Origin: Desulfobulbus sp.
Lineage (GTDB): Bacteria > Pseudomonadota > Gammaproteobacteria > Burkholderiales > Rhodocyclaceae
Assembly: GCA_009782025.1 (NCBI GenBank)
Contig: WQUQ01000161.1
Span: 1-12,415 of the forward strand
Length of the DNA stretch: 12,415 bases
Direction of reading: 5' to 3'
In this document: positions 1-7,400 of the stretch, piece by piece
Position numbering within the stretch: position 1 is the stretch's first letter
Layout of the letters: every line of letters begins with the position of its first letter
The notes under the pieces: model-generated
The model's input: the letters and a program-made list of their open reading frames with translations, nothing else
Told to the model about the DNA's origin: nothing
Databases searched by the model: none
Translations under genes and position numbers: made by a program

Positions 1-2
1 GC

Positions 3-548
3 TCAGATCTTGAGGAAGTGCTCGCGGTAGTATTTCAGTTCGTCGATGGATTCGTAGATGTCGGCCAGCGCCGTGTGCCGGCCTTTTTTCTTGAAGCCCT
101 TGTAAATCTCCGGTTGCCAGCGCTTGCACAGTTCCTTGAGGGTGCTGACGTCGAGGTTGCGGTAGTGGAAGAAGGCTTCGAGTTCGGGCATGTAGCGGGC
201 CATGAAGCGGCGGTCCTGGCCGATGGAGTTGCCGCACATCGGTGAATGGCCCTTGCCCGAGTATTTGCGCAGAAATTCCAGGGCCGCCGCTTCGACTTCG
301 GCCTCGCCGGTGGTCGAGGCGCGCACCTTGTCGATCAGGCCGGAGCGGCCGTGCGTTTTCTGGTTCCACTCATCCATGCCGGCCAGGGTCTCGTCGGATT
401 GATGCACTACCCAGGCGGGCGATTCGGCGACCAGTTCCAGCGCCGAGTTGGTGACCACCATGGCCATTTCGATGATGCGATCGCCATCCGGGTTGAGGCC
501 GGTCATTTCCATGTCCAGCCAGACGAGGTTGTTTGCGGTGCCTGCCAT
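3..548 (-). CDS. orn: Oligoribonuclease (DEDDh 3'-5' exoribonuclease)
   Basis: Degrades 2-5 nt RNA fragments, including the pGpG left by c-di-GMP hydrolysis, to mononucleotides in the cytoplasm. The 181-residue protein has the family's usual length and all DEDDh catalytic residues: D12 and E14 in [10 protein letters not shown]112 in [10 protein letters not shown]158 in GRHTALAD and D163. The ATG start at 548 gives the normal N-terminus just before the first motif, and the stop codon lies at 3-5, so the gene is complete. It diverges from the M48 protease gene with about 45 bp between starts. Because the HD-GYP gene in this window may produce pGpG or GMP, Orn could finish the same pathway; that link is inference from family function. 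Identification is firm. Confidence 0.97.
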   Translation of the reverse strand: MAGTANNLVWLDMEMTGLNPDGDRIIEMAMVVTNSALELVAESPAWVVHQSDETLAGMDEWNQKTHGRSGLIDKVRASTTGEAEVEAAALEFLRKYSGKGHSPMCGNSIGQDRRFMARYMPELEAFFHYRNLDVSTLKELCKRWQPEIYKGFKKKGRHTALADIYESIDELKYYREHFLKI

Positions 549-553
549 ATAAT
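548..553 (+). promoter_or_regulatory. Candidate -10 box for the M48 protease gene
   Basis: A perfect TATAAT lies between the divergent orn and M48 starts and would put transcription start near 560, ahead of the TTG start at 593. I see no good -35 hexamer 16-18 bp upstream, so this may be a weak promoter or one needing an activator. It overlaps the first base of the orn start codon on the opposite strand. Confidence 0.35.
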
Positions 554-592
554 CGCCCGAATTCCGAAAAGCCCCGATTTTCTCACAGACCC

Positions 593-1852
593 TTGACCTT
601 GATTTCTCCTTTCAGCCTCGTCTTTCTCGCTGCCGTCACGCTTACCCTGGGCCTTCGCCTGTGGCTGGTCTGGCGTCATATCCGCCACATCGGCGCGCAT
701 CGCGCGGCGGTGCCGGCCGATTTCGTCGAGCGCATTCCGCTTGCTGCGCACCAGAAGGCCGCCGATTACACCATCGACCGCTGCCGAGTGAGCCTCGCCG
801 CCGCCTTGCTCGACGCCAGTCTGTTGCTTGCCCTGACGCTGGGCGGCGGCATCGCCTGGCTGCATGAATGGTGGTTGGCTCGCCTCGACGGCATCGCCTA
901 TGGCCTGGCGATGATTTTCAGCCTGCTGCTCATTTCCGCCCTCGTCGATTTGCCGTTTTCGCTCTACCGCCAGTTCGTCATCGAAGCCCGCTACGGCTTC
1001 AATCGCATGACGCTGGCCCTGTTCTGCATCGATCTCGCCAAGCAGGCGCTGCTCGGGCTGTGTATCGGCGCGCCGCTGATCGCCGTGGTGCTGTGGCTGA
1101 TGAACGTCATGGGCGCGGCCTGGTGGTTCTGGGTGTGGCTGTTCTGGGCCGGCTTCAACTTGCTGCTGCTGTTCGTCTACCCGACCTGGATCGCGCCGCT
1201 GTTCAACACATTCACCCCGCTCGCCGAGGGTGAAACGCGCCGCCGCATCGAGGCCCTGCTCGCCCGCTGCGGCTTCCATGCTTCCGGCCTGTTCGTGATG
1301 GATGGCTCGAAGCGCTCCAGCCACGGCAACGCCTATTTCACCGGCTTCGGCAACAACAAGCGCATCGTTTTTTTCGACACGCTGCTCGAGCGTTTGACGC
1401 CGGATGAAATCGAGGCGGTGCTGGCGCACGAGTTGGGGCATTTCCGCAAGAAGCACATCATTCAGAGCATCGTTTTCCTGTTCGCCGGTTCGCTGGTTTT
1501 TCTCTGGCTGCTCGGCCAGTTGATCGACAGCCCGTGGTTTTATGCCGGTCTTGGCGTGCCGGCGCAGAGTGCTGGACAAAACGCGGCGCTGGCGCTGATC
1601 CTGTTCTTCCTCGTCGTGCCGGTGTTCACCTTGCCGCTCAGTCCGCTGTTCAGCCAGTTGTCGCGCCGTCATGAATTCGAGGCCGACGCCTGGGCCGCCG
1701 AACACGCCGCTGCCGCCGATCTGATCCGCGCCCTGGTCAAGCTGTACGAGGACAACGCGGCGACGCTGACGCCCGATCCGCTGTATTCCGCCTTTTACGA
1801 CTCGCATCCGCCGGCGGCGCAGCGCATTGCCCGGTTGCAGATGCTCGCCTGA
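593..1852 (+). CDS. M48 family (Ste24-type) membrane zinc metalloprotease
   Basis: Integral-membrane zinc endopeptidase related to Ste24/CAAX prenyl proteases; the bacterial substrate is unknown. From the TTG at 593 the protein is 419 residues. HELGH at about 279-283 supplies two zinc-binding histidines and the catalytic glutamate, and E361 in HEFEAD is the expected third ligand. Hydrophobic segments occur near residues 4-22, 75-125, 165-200, 295-312 and 330-350. The frame stays open back to a TTG at 533, but that would add about 20 polar residues and overlap orn, so I chose 593; TTG at 599 is an alternative. None of these has a strong Shine-Dalgarno. The stop overlaps the rsgA start (TGATG), implying co-translation. 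Family is certain; exact start is uncertain. Confidence 0.9.
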   Translation: MTLISPFSLVFLAAVTLTLGLRLWLVWRHIRHIGAHRAAVPADFVERIPLAAHQKAADYTIDRCRVSLAAALLDASLLLALTLGGGIAWLHEWWLARLDGIAYGLAMIFSLLLISALVDLPFSLYRQFVIEARYGFNRMTLALFCIDLAKQALLGLCIGAPLIAVVLWLMNVMGAAWWFWVWLFWAGFNLLLLFVYPTWIAPLFNTFTPLAEGETRRRIEALLARCGFHASGLFVMDGSKRSSHGNAYFTGFGNNKRIVFFDTLLERLTPDEIEAVLAHELGHFRKKHIIQSIVFLFAGSLVFLWLLGQLIDSPWFYAGLGVPAQSAGQNAALALILFFLVVPVFTLPLSPLFSQLSRRHEFEADAWAAEHAAAADLIRALVKLYEDNAATLTPDPLYSAFYDSHPPAAQRIARLQMLA

Positions 1853-2715
1853 TGCAAGGCCGCGTCGTCGCCGCCCACGGCCGCCAGTACGGGGTCGAAT
1901 TGCCGGATGGCCGCCGTTTGTCCTGCTTCCCGCGCGGCAAGAAAAGCGAGGTGGCTTGCGGCGATGACGTCGACATCCAGCAAACCGCCGCCGATCAGGG
2001 CGTGATCGAGGCGATCCGGCCGCGCCGCAGCTTGCTCTATCGCTCCAACGAGGTGCGCCAGAAACTGATTGCCGCCAACGTCGATTTGCTGATCGTCGTC
2101 GTCGCCACCGAACCGGCTTTTTCCGACGAACTGGTGACGCGCGCCCTGGTGGCCGGCGAGAGCGCCGGCATCGAGATTCTGATCGTGCTCAACAAGTGCG
2201 ACCTGTCTGATCGCCTCCCTGCCGCCCGCGACCGTCTCGCCGTTTTCGCCGGCCTCGGCTACCGCATCCTCGAACTGTGCGCCCGCGACCACGCCGAAGA
2301 CCTGCGCCCGGCGCTCTTGGGGCGCGTCAGCGTGCTGGTCGGCCAATCGGGCATGGGCAAATCGACGCTCATCAACGCCCTGGTACCAGAGGCCAGGGCC
2401 GCTACCCGCGAAATCTCGCTGGCCCTCGACTCCGGCAAGCACACGACGACCCACGCCAGCCTCTACCGGCTCGACGCCGCCAGCGCCCTGATCGACTCGC
2501 CGGGTTTGCAGGAATTCGGCCTCGGCCATCTCGGGCGGGCCGAGATCGAGATGGCTTTCCCCGAATTCCGCCCACTGCTCGGCCAGTGCCGCTTCCGCGA
2601 CTGCCGCCACGACCGCGAGCCGGATTGCGCCCTGACCGCGGCGCTTGCCGCCGGCCGCATCGACCCGCGCCGCTTCGCCGCTTACGGCCGGATCGTTGGC
2701 CGAAGCGTCGACTGA
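1852..2715 (+). CDS. rsgA: Small ribosomal subunit biogenesis GTPase RsgA
   Basis: Circularly permuted GTPase that checks late maturation of the 30S subunit and releases when GTP is hydrolysed. The G motifs are in the diagnostic permuted order: G4 NKCD at 114-117, then the P-loop GQSGMGKST at 164-172, the switch region GKHTTTHAS near 195-203, and G3 DSPG at 215-218. An N-terminal OB-fold precedes them (about 1-65). A C-terminal zinc knuckle is formed by C246, C251, H253 and C259. At 287 residues it is slightly compact but complete. The ATG shares its A with the TGA of the M48 gene, so the two are translationally coupled. This pairing near orn is common in betaproteobacteria (recalled, not searched). 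Confidence 0.96.
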   Translation: MQGRVVAAHGRQYGVELPDGRRLSCFPRGKKSEVACGDDVDIQQTAADQGVIEAIRPRRSLLYRSNEVRQKLIAANVDLLIVVVATEPAFSDELVTRALVAGESAGIEILIVLNKCDLSDRLPAARDRLAVFAGLGYRILELCARDHAEDLRPALLGRVSVLVGQSGMGKSTLINALVPEARAATREISLALDSGKHTTTHASLYRLDAASALIDSPGLQEFGLGHLGRAEIEMAFPEFRPLLGQCRFRDCRHDREPDCALTAALAAGRIDPRRFAAYGRIVGRSVD

Positions 2716-2725
2716 ACGCGGGCGG

Positions 2726-2754
2726 TGGCAATATTCCCGCCGTCCGGCGATAAT
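2726..2754 (+). promoter_or_regulatory. Possible promoter for the HD-GYP gene
   Basis: TGGCAA (2726-2731) and GATAAT (2749-2754) are 17 bp apart in the 79-nt gap between rsgA and the HD-GYP gene. The -10 is good and the -35 poor (3 of 6). The same stretch also has GG and GC 12 bp apart, as in sigma-54 promoters, but the TT before GC is missing. Either reading is tentative, and read-through from rsgA is also possible. Confidence 0.3.
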
Positions 2755-2794
2755 CCAAAGATCATCGCCCGCGTGCGGCGATTGGAGAAAGCGC

Positions 2795-3880
2795 ATGGCA
2801 GACCCGCAACCGACCATCCTGATTGTCGACGACACGCCGGAAAATCTCAGCGTGCTCGGTGAATTGCTGCAACGCGACTACCGCGTCCGGGCAGCCAATT
2901 CGGGACGGCGCGCGATCCAGATCGCGCACGGCCAGCCGACGCCCGACCTGATCCTGCTCGACGTGATGATGCCGGAAATGGATGGCTTGGCCGTTCTCGA
3001 AGAACTGCGCGCCAGCCCCGCGACGCAAAACATTCCGGTCATCTTCGTCACCGCCATGGACGGCACCCAGGATGAGGAATACGGCCTCGACCACGGCGCC
3101 GTCGACTACATCACCAAGCCGATCCGCCCGGCCATCGTGCTGGCCCGCGTGCGCACGCAACTGGAACTGAAACGGGCGCGCGACATCCTCAGCGACCAGA
3201 ACAGCTATCTCGAAGCCGAAGTCGCCCGGCGCATGGAAGAAAACCTGTTGATCCAGAAGATCAGCATCCACGCCCTGGCCCGCCTAGCCGAGACGCGCGA
3301 CCCGGAAACCGGCAACCACCTGCTGCGCACCCAGGAATACGTGCGCACCCTGGCCACCCTGCTGCGCCACCATCCGCGCTTCGCCCACTACCTCGACCAG
3401 CGCACCATCGATGCGCTGGCCCAATCGGCCCCGCTGCACGACATCGGCAAGGTCGGCATTCCCGATCATGTCCTGCTCAAACCGGGCAAGCTGACGCCGG
3501 ATGAGTGGGCCATCATGAAAACCCACGCCGAACTCGGCAGCCGCGCCATCGCCAAGGCCGAAGCCGACGCCGAGCGCAAGGTCGAATTCCTCGCCATCGC
3601 CAAGGAAATCGCCCACCACCACCATGAAAAATGGGACGGCAGCGGCTACCCCGACGGTCTGGCCGGCGACGCCATTCCCATCTCGGCCCGCCTGATGGCG
3701 CTGGCCGATGTCTTCGACGCGCTGATCTGCAAGCGCGTCTACAAACCCGCCTTTTCTCCCGAAGAAGCGCGCCGGATCATCGTCGAAGGCCAGGGCCAGC
3801 ATTTCGATCCCGATCTGGTGACGGCCTTTGTCGAGAATTTCTCCACCTTCGTGAATATCGCCGATCAATATAGCGATTGA
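2795..3880 (+). CDS. Response regulator with HD-GYP c-di-GMP phosphodiesterase domain
   Basis: RpfG-like two-domain regulator expected to hydrolyse c-di-GMP when phosphorylated by an unidentified histidine kinase. The receiver domain (about 1-122) has the acidic pair D12/D13, phospho-acceptor D56 in LLDVMMP, T86 and K108. A probable helical linker at 122-155 leads to the HD-GYP domain (155-361), with ETGNH at 171-175, HD at 215-216, HHHHEKWDGSGYP around 274-286 (GYP 284-286) and a following DVFDAL. All key residues are present, so it should be active. The ATG at 2795 has GGAG 7 nt upstream; the open frame continues back into rsgA but without a ribosome site or receiver homology. The Alx/TerC gene follows at once, suggesting shared transcription. 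361 residues is typical. Confidence 0.95.
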   Translation: MADPQPTILIVDDTPENLSVLGELLQRDYRVRAANSGRRAIQIAHGQPTPDLILLDVMMPEMDGLAVLEELRASPATQNIPVIFVTAMDGTQDEEYGLDHGAVDYITKPIRPAIVLARVRTQLELKRARDILSDQNSYLEAEVARRMEENLLIQKISIHALARLAETRDPETGNHLLRTQEYVRTLATLLRHHPRFAHYLDQRTIDALAQSAPLHDIGKVGIPDHVLLKPGKLTPDEWAIMKTHAELGSRAIAKAEADAERKVEFLAIAKEIAHHHHEKWDGSGYPDGLAGDAIPISARLMALADVFDALICKRVYKPAFSPEEARRIIVEGQGQHFDPDLVTAFVENFSTFVNIADQYSD

Positions 3881-3913
3881 ATGTTTTGGGCTGACGTGAG
3901 TCAGTTTTCCCCG

Positions 3914-4879
3914 ATGAATCATCTTCCCGCCGACCATTTCGCCTCCGGCCCCATGTGGGCCGGTTTCATCGTTTTCATCCTGGCCATGCTGGCGCTCGAT
4001 CTGTTTGTTTTCGGCGGCCGCCGGGCGCATCGGGTTTCGCTGCGCGAGGCGCTGGCCTGGGTGGTTGCCTGGGCCTGTCTGGCGTTCGCCTTCGCCGGCT
4101 TGCTGTGGTGGTATCTGAACGACACGCTGGGGGCGGAGATCGCCCAGCACAAGACGCTGGAATTTCTCGCCGGCTATCTGATCGAGCAGTCGCTGTCGGT
4201 CGACAACATGTTCGTCTTTGTGATGATCTTTGGCTATTTCGCGGTGCCGCCCGAATTGCAGCGGCGGGTGCTGCTCTATGGCGTGCTCGGCGCGCTCGTC
4301 ATGCGCGCGGCGATGATTCTCGGCGGCGTCTGGCTGGTGTCGCAATTCACCTGGCTGCTGTACGTCTTTGGCGCTTTTCTGGTCTTCACCGGCATCAAGA
4401 TGCTGGTCGTCGCCGAGGCCGAGCCGGATCTCGACCAGAACCCGCTGCTGCGCTGGCTGCGCGGCCATCTGCGCATCACCCGAGAATTCCACGGCGAAGC
4501 CTTCTTCATCCACCGCGATGGCATCCGCTGGGCGACGCCGATGTTCCTGGTGCTGCTCGTCATCGAAGCCAGCGACGTCATTTTTGCCGTCGACAGCATC
4601 CCCGCCATTTTCGCGGTGACCACCGACCCGTTCATCGTGTTCACCTCGAACATCTTCGCCATCATGGGCCTGCGCGCCCTGTATTTCGTGCTTGCCGACA
4701 TGGCCGACCGCTTCAACCTGCTCAAATACGGTCTGGCCATCGTGCTCACCTTCATCGGCGGCAAGATGCTCGCCGCGCCGTGGTTTCACATGCCGATCCA
4801 GTGGTCGCTGGCCATCGTCGGCATCGTCATCTTCGGTTCGGTCGTCTTGAGCCTCGTCCTGTCGCGCCAAGCAGAATGA
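3914..4879 (+). CDS. alx: TerC/Alx family integral membrane protein
   Basis: Inner-membrane protein of the TerC/Alx family, linked in E. coli (Alx) to manganese export and pH response. From the ATG at 3914 it has 321 residues, the same as my recollection of E. coli Alx, and the N-terminus (MNHL, then SGPMWAGF) resembles it. Conserved acidic membrane motifs are EQSLSVDN (91-98) and EASDVIFAVDSIPAIFA (218-234), with about eight or nine hydrophobic helices. An in-frame ATG at 3881, directly after the HD-GYP stop, would add 11 residues; neither start has a clear Shine-Dalgarno. There is no room here for the manganese (yybP-ykoY) riboswitch that often precedes family members, so control is probably via the upstream gene. 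Metal specificity is inferred. Confidence 0.88.
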   Translation: MNHLPADHFASGPMWAGFIVFILAMLALDLFVFGGRRAHRVSLREALAWVVAWACLAFAFAGLLWWYLNDTLGAEIAQHKTLEFLAGYLIEQSLSVDNMFVFVMIFGYFAVPPELQRRVLLYGVLGALVMRAAMILGGVWLVSQFTWLLYVFGAFLVFTGIKMLVVAEAEPDLDQNPLLRWLRGHLRITREFHGEAFFIHRDGIRWATPMFLVLLVIEASDVIFAVDSIPAIFAVTTDPFIVFTSNIFAIMGLRALYFVLADMADRFNLLKYGLAIVLTFIGGKMLAAPWFHMPIQWSLAIVGIVIFGSVVLSLVLSRQAE

Positions 4880-4881
4880 TC

Positions 4882-4900
4882 CCGCGGCGCTTCACCGCGG
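4882..4900. terminator. Hairpin between convergent alx and DUF192 genes
   Basis: CCGCGG (4882-4887) and CCGCGG (4895-4900) can pair around a 7-nt loop just after the alx stop. The DUF192 stop codon lies in the loop, so the stem could serve transcripts from both sides. There is no T-run, so intrinsic termination is doubtful. Confidence 0.3.
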
Positions 4901-5347
4901 ACGCGGCGCGTGTTCGAGGCCGCGCAGCTTGCTGCCGGGCGCGATGCCGCGTTTGGCGAACCAGCCGGCGTTCATTTCCAGCGCATAGCGGGCCGGACGG
5001 CGGGCGCAGTGGTTGTCCTCAGTTTGCGGCTGCATCTCCTCGATGTTGAGGATGCGGCCTTCGGCGTCGATGAAGGCCACCGACAGCGGCAACAGCGTGT
5101 TGCGCATCCACATGCAATGCGTGTTTTCCTCAGTAAAAACGAACAGCATGCCGTGCTGCGGCGGCATCGCCTGGCGGTTCATCAGGCCGATCTGGCGGTT
5201 GCCGTCGGTGGCCGCCACTTCGGCCTCGATGCGGTAAAAGCCGGCCGTCAACTCGATCATCGGCAGCGTCGCCTGCGCCCAGGCGGCAGCGCCGATCAGG
5301 CTGGCGGCGAGCGCGATCAAAGCGGCCAGCACGGTACGTTTCTTCAT
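4892..5347 (-). CDS. Exported DUF192 family protein
   Basis: Small secreted protein of the DUF192 family, whose biochemical role is not established. From the ATG at 5347 it has 151 residues. Residues 1-24 form a Sec signal peptide: MKKR, a hydrophobic stretch, and a cleavage-like site after AWA. The domain follows, with GLMNRQAMPPQHGMLFVF at 54-71, CMWMRNTLLPLSVAFID at 78-94 and the C-terminal motif YALEMNAGW at 121-129, ending near GIAPGSKL. It begins 1 nt after the rluE stop on the same strand, so the two are probably translated from one transcript. The frame is open far upstream through rluE, but that extension reads as shadow sequence and would destroy the signal peptide. Confidence 0.9.
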   Translation of the reverse strand: MKKRTVLAALIALAASLIGAAAWAQATLPMIELTAGFYRIEAEVAATDGNRQIGLMNRQAMPPQHGMLFVFTEENTHCMWMRNTLLPLSVAFIDAEGRILNIEEMQPQTEDNHCARRPARYALEMNAGWFAKRGIAPGSKLRGLEHAPRPR

Positions 5348-5348
5348 G

Positions 5349-5915
5349 TCATGTTCCCCGGAGTGTATGAATATCGCCTGCGATCTGGCGCCATTCGCCC
5401 AGACCCAGCCCGGCCACCGACAGCGTTCCAATCGCCGCCCGCACCAGGCGCAGCACAGGATAACCGATTGCCGCGCCCATGCGCCGCACCTGGCGATTCT
5501 TGCCCTCGCCGATGCGGATTTCCAGCCAGCAGGTCGGAATCGCCGCCCGATAACGAATCGGCGGATCGCGTGGCCACAGCCCGGCCGGTTCGTCGATCCG
5601 CCGCACCCGCGCCGGCCGGGCGGTGAAATCGGAGAGCCGGATGCCGGCGCGCAGCCGATCCAGCGATGGCTCGTCGGGAATGCCCTCGACCTGCGCCCAA
5701 TAGGTCTTTTCCAGCTTGTACCGAGGCTCGGCGATCTGCGCCTGCAAGCGGCCATCGTCGGTCAACAGCAGCAAGCCCTCGCTATCGGCGTCGAGACGGC
5801 CGGCAACGTAGACGTCCTTCTGCGGAATGAACTCGGCCAGCCCCCGCCACCGGCCTTCCGGCGTAAATTGGCTGAGAACGCCGTAGGGTTTGTTGAAGAG
5901 GATGAGGCGGGGCAC
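5349..5915 (-). CDS. rluE: 23S rRNA pseudouridine synthase, RluE/RsuA type
   Basis: Converts a uridine in 23S rRNA to pseudouridine; E. coli RluE acts at U2457. The 188-residue protein lacks the N-terminal S4 domain, as RluE does. It starts with LILFNKPYGVLSQFTPEG, has the catalytic GRLDADSEGLL motif with D42 as nucleophile, the ARPARV region at 99-104, and IGEGKNRQVRRM near 135-146, the RsuA-family RNA-contact motif. The start is GTG at 5915, chosen because it gives the family's usual N-terminus; there is no strong ribosome site. It heads the two-gene run with DUF192. An RsuA-type target on 16S rRNA is less likely given the missing S4 domain. Confidence 0.92.
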   Translation of the reverse strand: MPRLILFNKPYGVLSQFTPEGRWRGLAEFIPQKDVYVAGRLDADSEGLLLLTDDGRLQAQIAEPRYKLEKTYWAQVEGIPDEPSLDRLRAGIRLSDFTARPARVRRIDEPAGLWPRDPPIRYRAAIPTCWLEIRIGEGKNRQVRRMGAAIGYPVLRLVRAAIGTLSVAGLGLGEWRQIAGDIHTLRGT

Positions 5916-6029
5916 GAGCGATTTTCAACGGAAAAACAGCGGCAAAAATCAGACAGCCTGACTTCACACCGCTTGGGAATAGCGGAGTAACGAACTGGGC
6001 GCCTTCGAAATCAAGTCATGACATTCAAG
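5916..6029. other. Gene-free stretch upstream of rluE
   Basis: About 114 bp that must hold the rluE promoter on the minus strand. I see no convincing -35/-10 pair. With the adjacent repeat element it makes a 352-bp gap without a credible gene. Confidence 0.5.
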
Positions 6030-6254
6030 TTATTAACCCGGCAGTCAAACAGATGACATTGCTCCCCCCATCCCAACCTTCCCCCGCGAGCGGGGGGAAG
6101 GAGCCTCGTTCCCTCCCCTGCTTGCGGGGGGCGAAGGCGGGGTTTCGCAAAGCACCGCTTTGCGCCGCCTGAGCGGGCGAGCCATGCAAGGCGAGCACTG
6201 GGCGGGCCAGAGTGGGGGGCAACAAGCATGGAAATTTGATTGCCAGGTTAATAA
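6030..6254. repeat. MITE-like element with 20-bp terminal inverted repeats
   Basis: The left end TTATTAACCCGGCAGTCAAA (6030-6049) matches the reverse complement of 6235-6254 at 18 of 20 positions. Similarity continues inward in degraded form (both sides reach a C-run about 20 nt further in). The 185-bp interior is GC-rich and full of hairpins and has no credible gene; open frames in it encode low-complexity Pro/Arg/Gly text. The layout fits a non-autonomous element or palindromic intergenic repeat. No target duplication is obvious beyond a TTAA inside each end, which is part of the repeat itself. It lies between rluE and the toxin gene, 14 bp beyond the toxin stop, where it could also terminate or stabilise transcripts. 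Confidence 0.6.
6077..6164. repeat. Cluster of three hairpins inside the MITE-like element
   Basis: First hairpin: CCTTCCCCCG (6077-6086) pairs with 6091-6101, with one extra G. Second: CCCCTGC (6115-6121) with GCGGGG from 6124, including one G-T pair. Third: CGCAAAGC (6146-6153) with GCTTTGCG (6157-6164), a perfect 8-bp stem with a 3-nt loop. Such C/G-rich clusters are common in intergenic repeats of GC-rich proteobacteria and could block transcription in both directions. Confidence 0.6.
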
Positions 6255-6267
6255 ATCGCCCAGGCGC

Positions 6268-6570
6268 TCAGGGCGACCGGTCAATATCGTCGTGATTCGC
6301 AACGCGCCTGAGCCACGCATTGTTACCGTCGCGAATTTCAAATGAAATCTTGTAGTTGCCGGTAACGTGAATGGTGTAGATGTCGGGGTCGGAATAACCC
6401 TTCAGCTTCTCGAACCGCAGTCCGGGCGGAAACGGTGACCTGAGCAAGTCTTGCAACTTCTGGTCGACCTGAACGCAAAGGTCGTAGGGCAGTTTGCTGT
6501 ATTCGCGGTGGAATGTTTTTGACCGCCGCCACGAGAAAACCGTAACCCCGCCTGCGCCGGTGATGGTCAT
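6268..6570 (-). CDS. RelE/ParE superfamily toxin
   Basis: Putative type II toxin of the RelE/ParE fold, which either cleaves mRNA at the ribosome or poisons gyrase; the sequence does not tell which. The 100-residue protein shows FHREYSKLP near 20-28, LRFEKLKG at 51-58, the beta strand region IYTIHVTGNYKISFEI at 64-79 and the C-terminal signature NHDDIDR at 92-98. Length is typical. Its ATG at 6570 overlaps the stop of the upstream antitoxin-like gene in an ATGA, the usual sign of translational coupling that keeps antitoxin in excess. No Shine-Dalgarno precedes it, as expected for coupling. Activity is inferred from the fold and context. Confidence 0.85.
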   Translation of the reverse strand: MTITGAGGVTVFSWRRSKTFHREYSKLPYDLCVQVDQKLQDLLRSPFPPGLRFEKLKGYSDPDIYTIHVTGNYKISFEIRDGNNAWLRRVANHDDIDRSP

Positions 6571-7079
6571 TGCGGATTGCGCAGATCGGCAATCAAATCT
6601 TCAGCGGAGCGGAACACCCGACCGTCGCGCGGTTCGGCTGCCAAGTCATGCGTGATAACGGCCGCGCGCGTGTCAAGAAGTGTCTCGACGAGTTCAGCGA
6701 CTTCGCTGATAGCCGCGTCATAAGCATCATGCAACGCCTCGCCGTGGTGCTGTTTTAACCGGGTATCCCTGTCGATTGAAGAACGCAGTACAACCAGCCG
6801 GGTCAGCATGCGCTTCAGCGCATCCGCCGCGCTTGCCATCGCGTCAACAGCAACGCCATCGGCATCAATGTACTCGCCAGCAGCGACAGTCAATGTGCGG
6901 ATAGACTCACCATAGCCGGCAATCATGCTGGAAAAACCCCGCATCACCGAAGCAATGCCCTGTAAAGCGTCCACCGTGTCATCAATCGCTACCAGCAACC
7001 CGATACTTGCGGCCTCAGTGCTGGTAGCGATGCCGACCAGTTTACTGCTGGTCGATTGCGCCTGATGATTTGGGTTCAT
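6567..7079 (-). CDS. Putative antitoxin of the RelE/ParE-type toxin, unrecognised family
   Basis: I do not recognise the family. From the ATG at 7079 the protein has 170 residues, about twice a normal RelB or ParD antitoxin. The body is Ala/Val/Leu/Asp-rich and probably largely helical, with a charged stretch near 100-145. The last ~18 residues (GRVFRSAEDLIADLRNP) resemble the toxin-wrapping C-terminus of RelB- or Phd-like antitoxins. No N-terminal ribbon-helix-helix or helix-turn-helix is evident. Position argues for antitoxin function: it precedes the toxin and overlaps it by 4 nt. An ATG at 7100 (177 residues) is an alternative start; 7079 fits the predicted promoter better, though it would leave almost no leader. 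Confidence 0.6.
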   Translation of the reverse strand: MNPNHQAQSTSSKLVGIATSTEAASIGLLVAIDDTVDALQGIASVMRGFSSMIAGYGESIRTLTVAAGEYIDADGVAVDAMASAADALKRMLTRLVVLRSSIDRDTRLKQHHGEALHDAYDAAISEVAELVETLLDTRAAVITHDLAAEPRDGRVFRSAEDLIADLRNPQ

Positions 7080-7088
7080 GGTGTGCAG

Positions 7089-7118
7089 AGTGTAAGACAT
7101 GCTGTTGCGAAATGCCAA
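7089..7118 (-). promoter_or_regulatory. Promoter of the toxin-antitoxin operon
   Basis: On the minus strand TTGGCA (7113-7118, 5 of 6 to consensus) and TACACT (7089-7094, 4 of 6) are 18 bp apart. Start of transcription would fall near 7082, about 3 nt before the ATG at 7079, giving an almost leaderless mRNA. Three GCGAAA copies (plus strand 7107-7112, 7125-7130, 7132-7137) flank the -35 and are candidate operator elements. Confidence 0.5.
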
Positions 7119-7127
7119 ATTCTGGCG

Positions 7128-7156
7128 AAAAGCGAAAAACGCAGACTGCACAGTCT
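7128..7156 (-). terminator. Weak terminator-like hairpin between tnpB and the antitoxin gene
   Basis: On the minus strand AGACTG (7151-7156) and CAGTCT (7143-7148) can form a short stem, followed 3 nt later by five Ts (7139-7135) and shortly after by more Ts. It could insulate the toxin-antitoxin operon from nir/IS transcripts. The stem is only 5-6 bp, so efficiency is doubtful; the dyad could instead be a regulatory site. Confidence 0.3.
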
Positions 7157-7245
7157 TTCGAGCGGCAAAGATGGCAGCTTGGAGGGAGGCGTTTTCACTT
7201 CAATCACGGAGAACACGCGCATGGCATCCACCGTTCCATCAGACT

Positions 7246-7400
7246 TGCTCATTCCTGTTCAAACAGGAACAAAGCTGACTTCCTGCTTCACCGAGGCCGG
7301 TTTCACCGCGCTCTTGCGAGCACGGCCAGCGCCCTCCTCTCCACAGGCTGCAACCGTGGAACTCACGGCCATGTTTTTCAAATTGATTGCGGCGTTCACG
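7246..7400 (-). ncRNA. Predicted omega (re)RNA region at the tnpB 3' end
   Basis: TnpB proteins use an RNA from the 3' end of their own gene and the transposon end, with the guide taken from DNA just beyond. Here a perfect inverted repeat, TTCCTGTT (7252-7259) and AACAGGAA (7262-7269), spans the tnpB stop and could form a terminal scaffold stem with a 4-6 nt loop. Extent and processing sites are guesses; the guide would come from sequence below about 7246. Confidence 0.35.

Noticed and set aside
503..1807. Long minus-strand open frame opposite the M48 gene
   Set aside because: Gln/Arg/Glu-rich antisense text from a GC-rich gene; the plus strand carries a recognised protease with intact motifs.
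3840..3913. Manganese riboswitch (yybP-ykoY) before the alx gene
   Set aside because: Only 33 nt separate HD-GYP and the chosen start, too short for the element.
3284..4870. Very long (528-codon) minus-strand open frame opposite HD-GYP and alx
   Set aside because: Low-complexity His/Asp/Gly/Gln composition and it mirrors two firmly identified genes.
5348..5755. N-terminal extension of the DUF192 frame
   Set aside because: Overlaps rluE in another frame and would bury a clear signal peptide starting at 5347.
6011..6341. Several small minus-strand frames in the gene-free stretch
   Set aside because: They translate the GC-rich repeat element into Pro/Arg/Gly text and have no ribosome sites.
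7078..7221. Minus-strand 47-codon frame between tnpB and the antitoxin gene
   Set aside because: No ribosome site; runs through the terminator-like hairpin and the toxin-antitoxin promoter.
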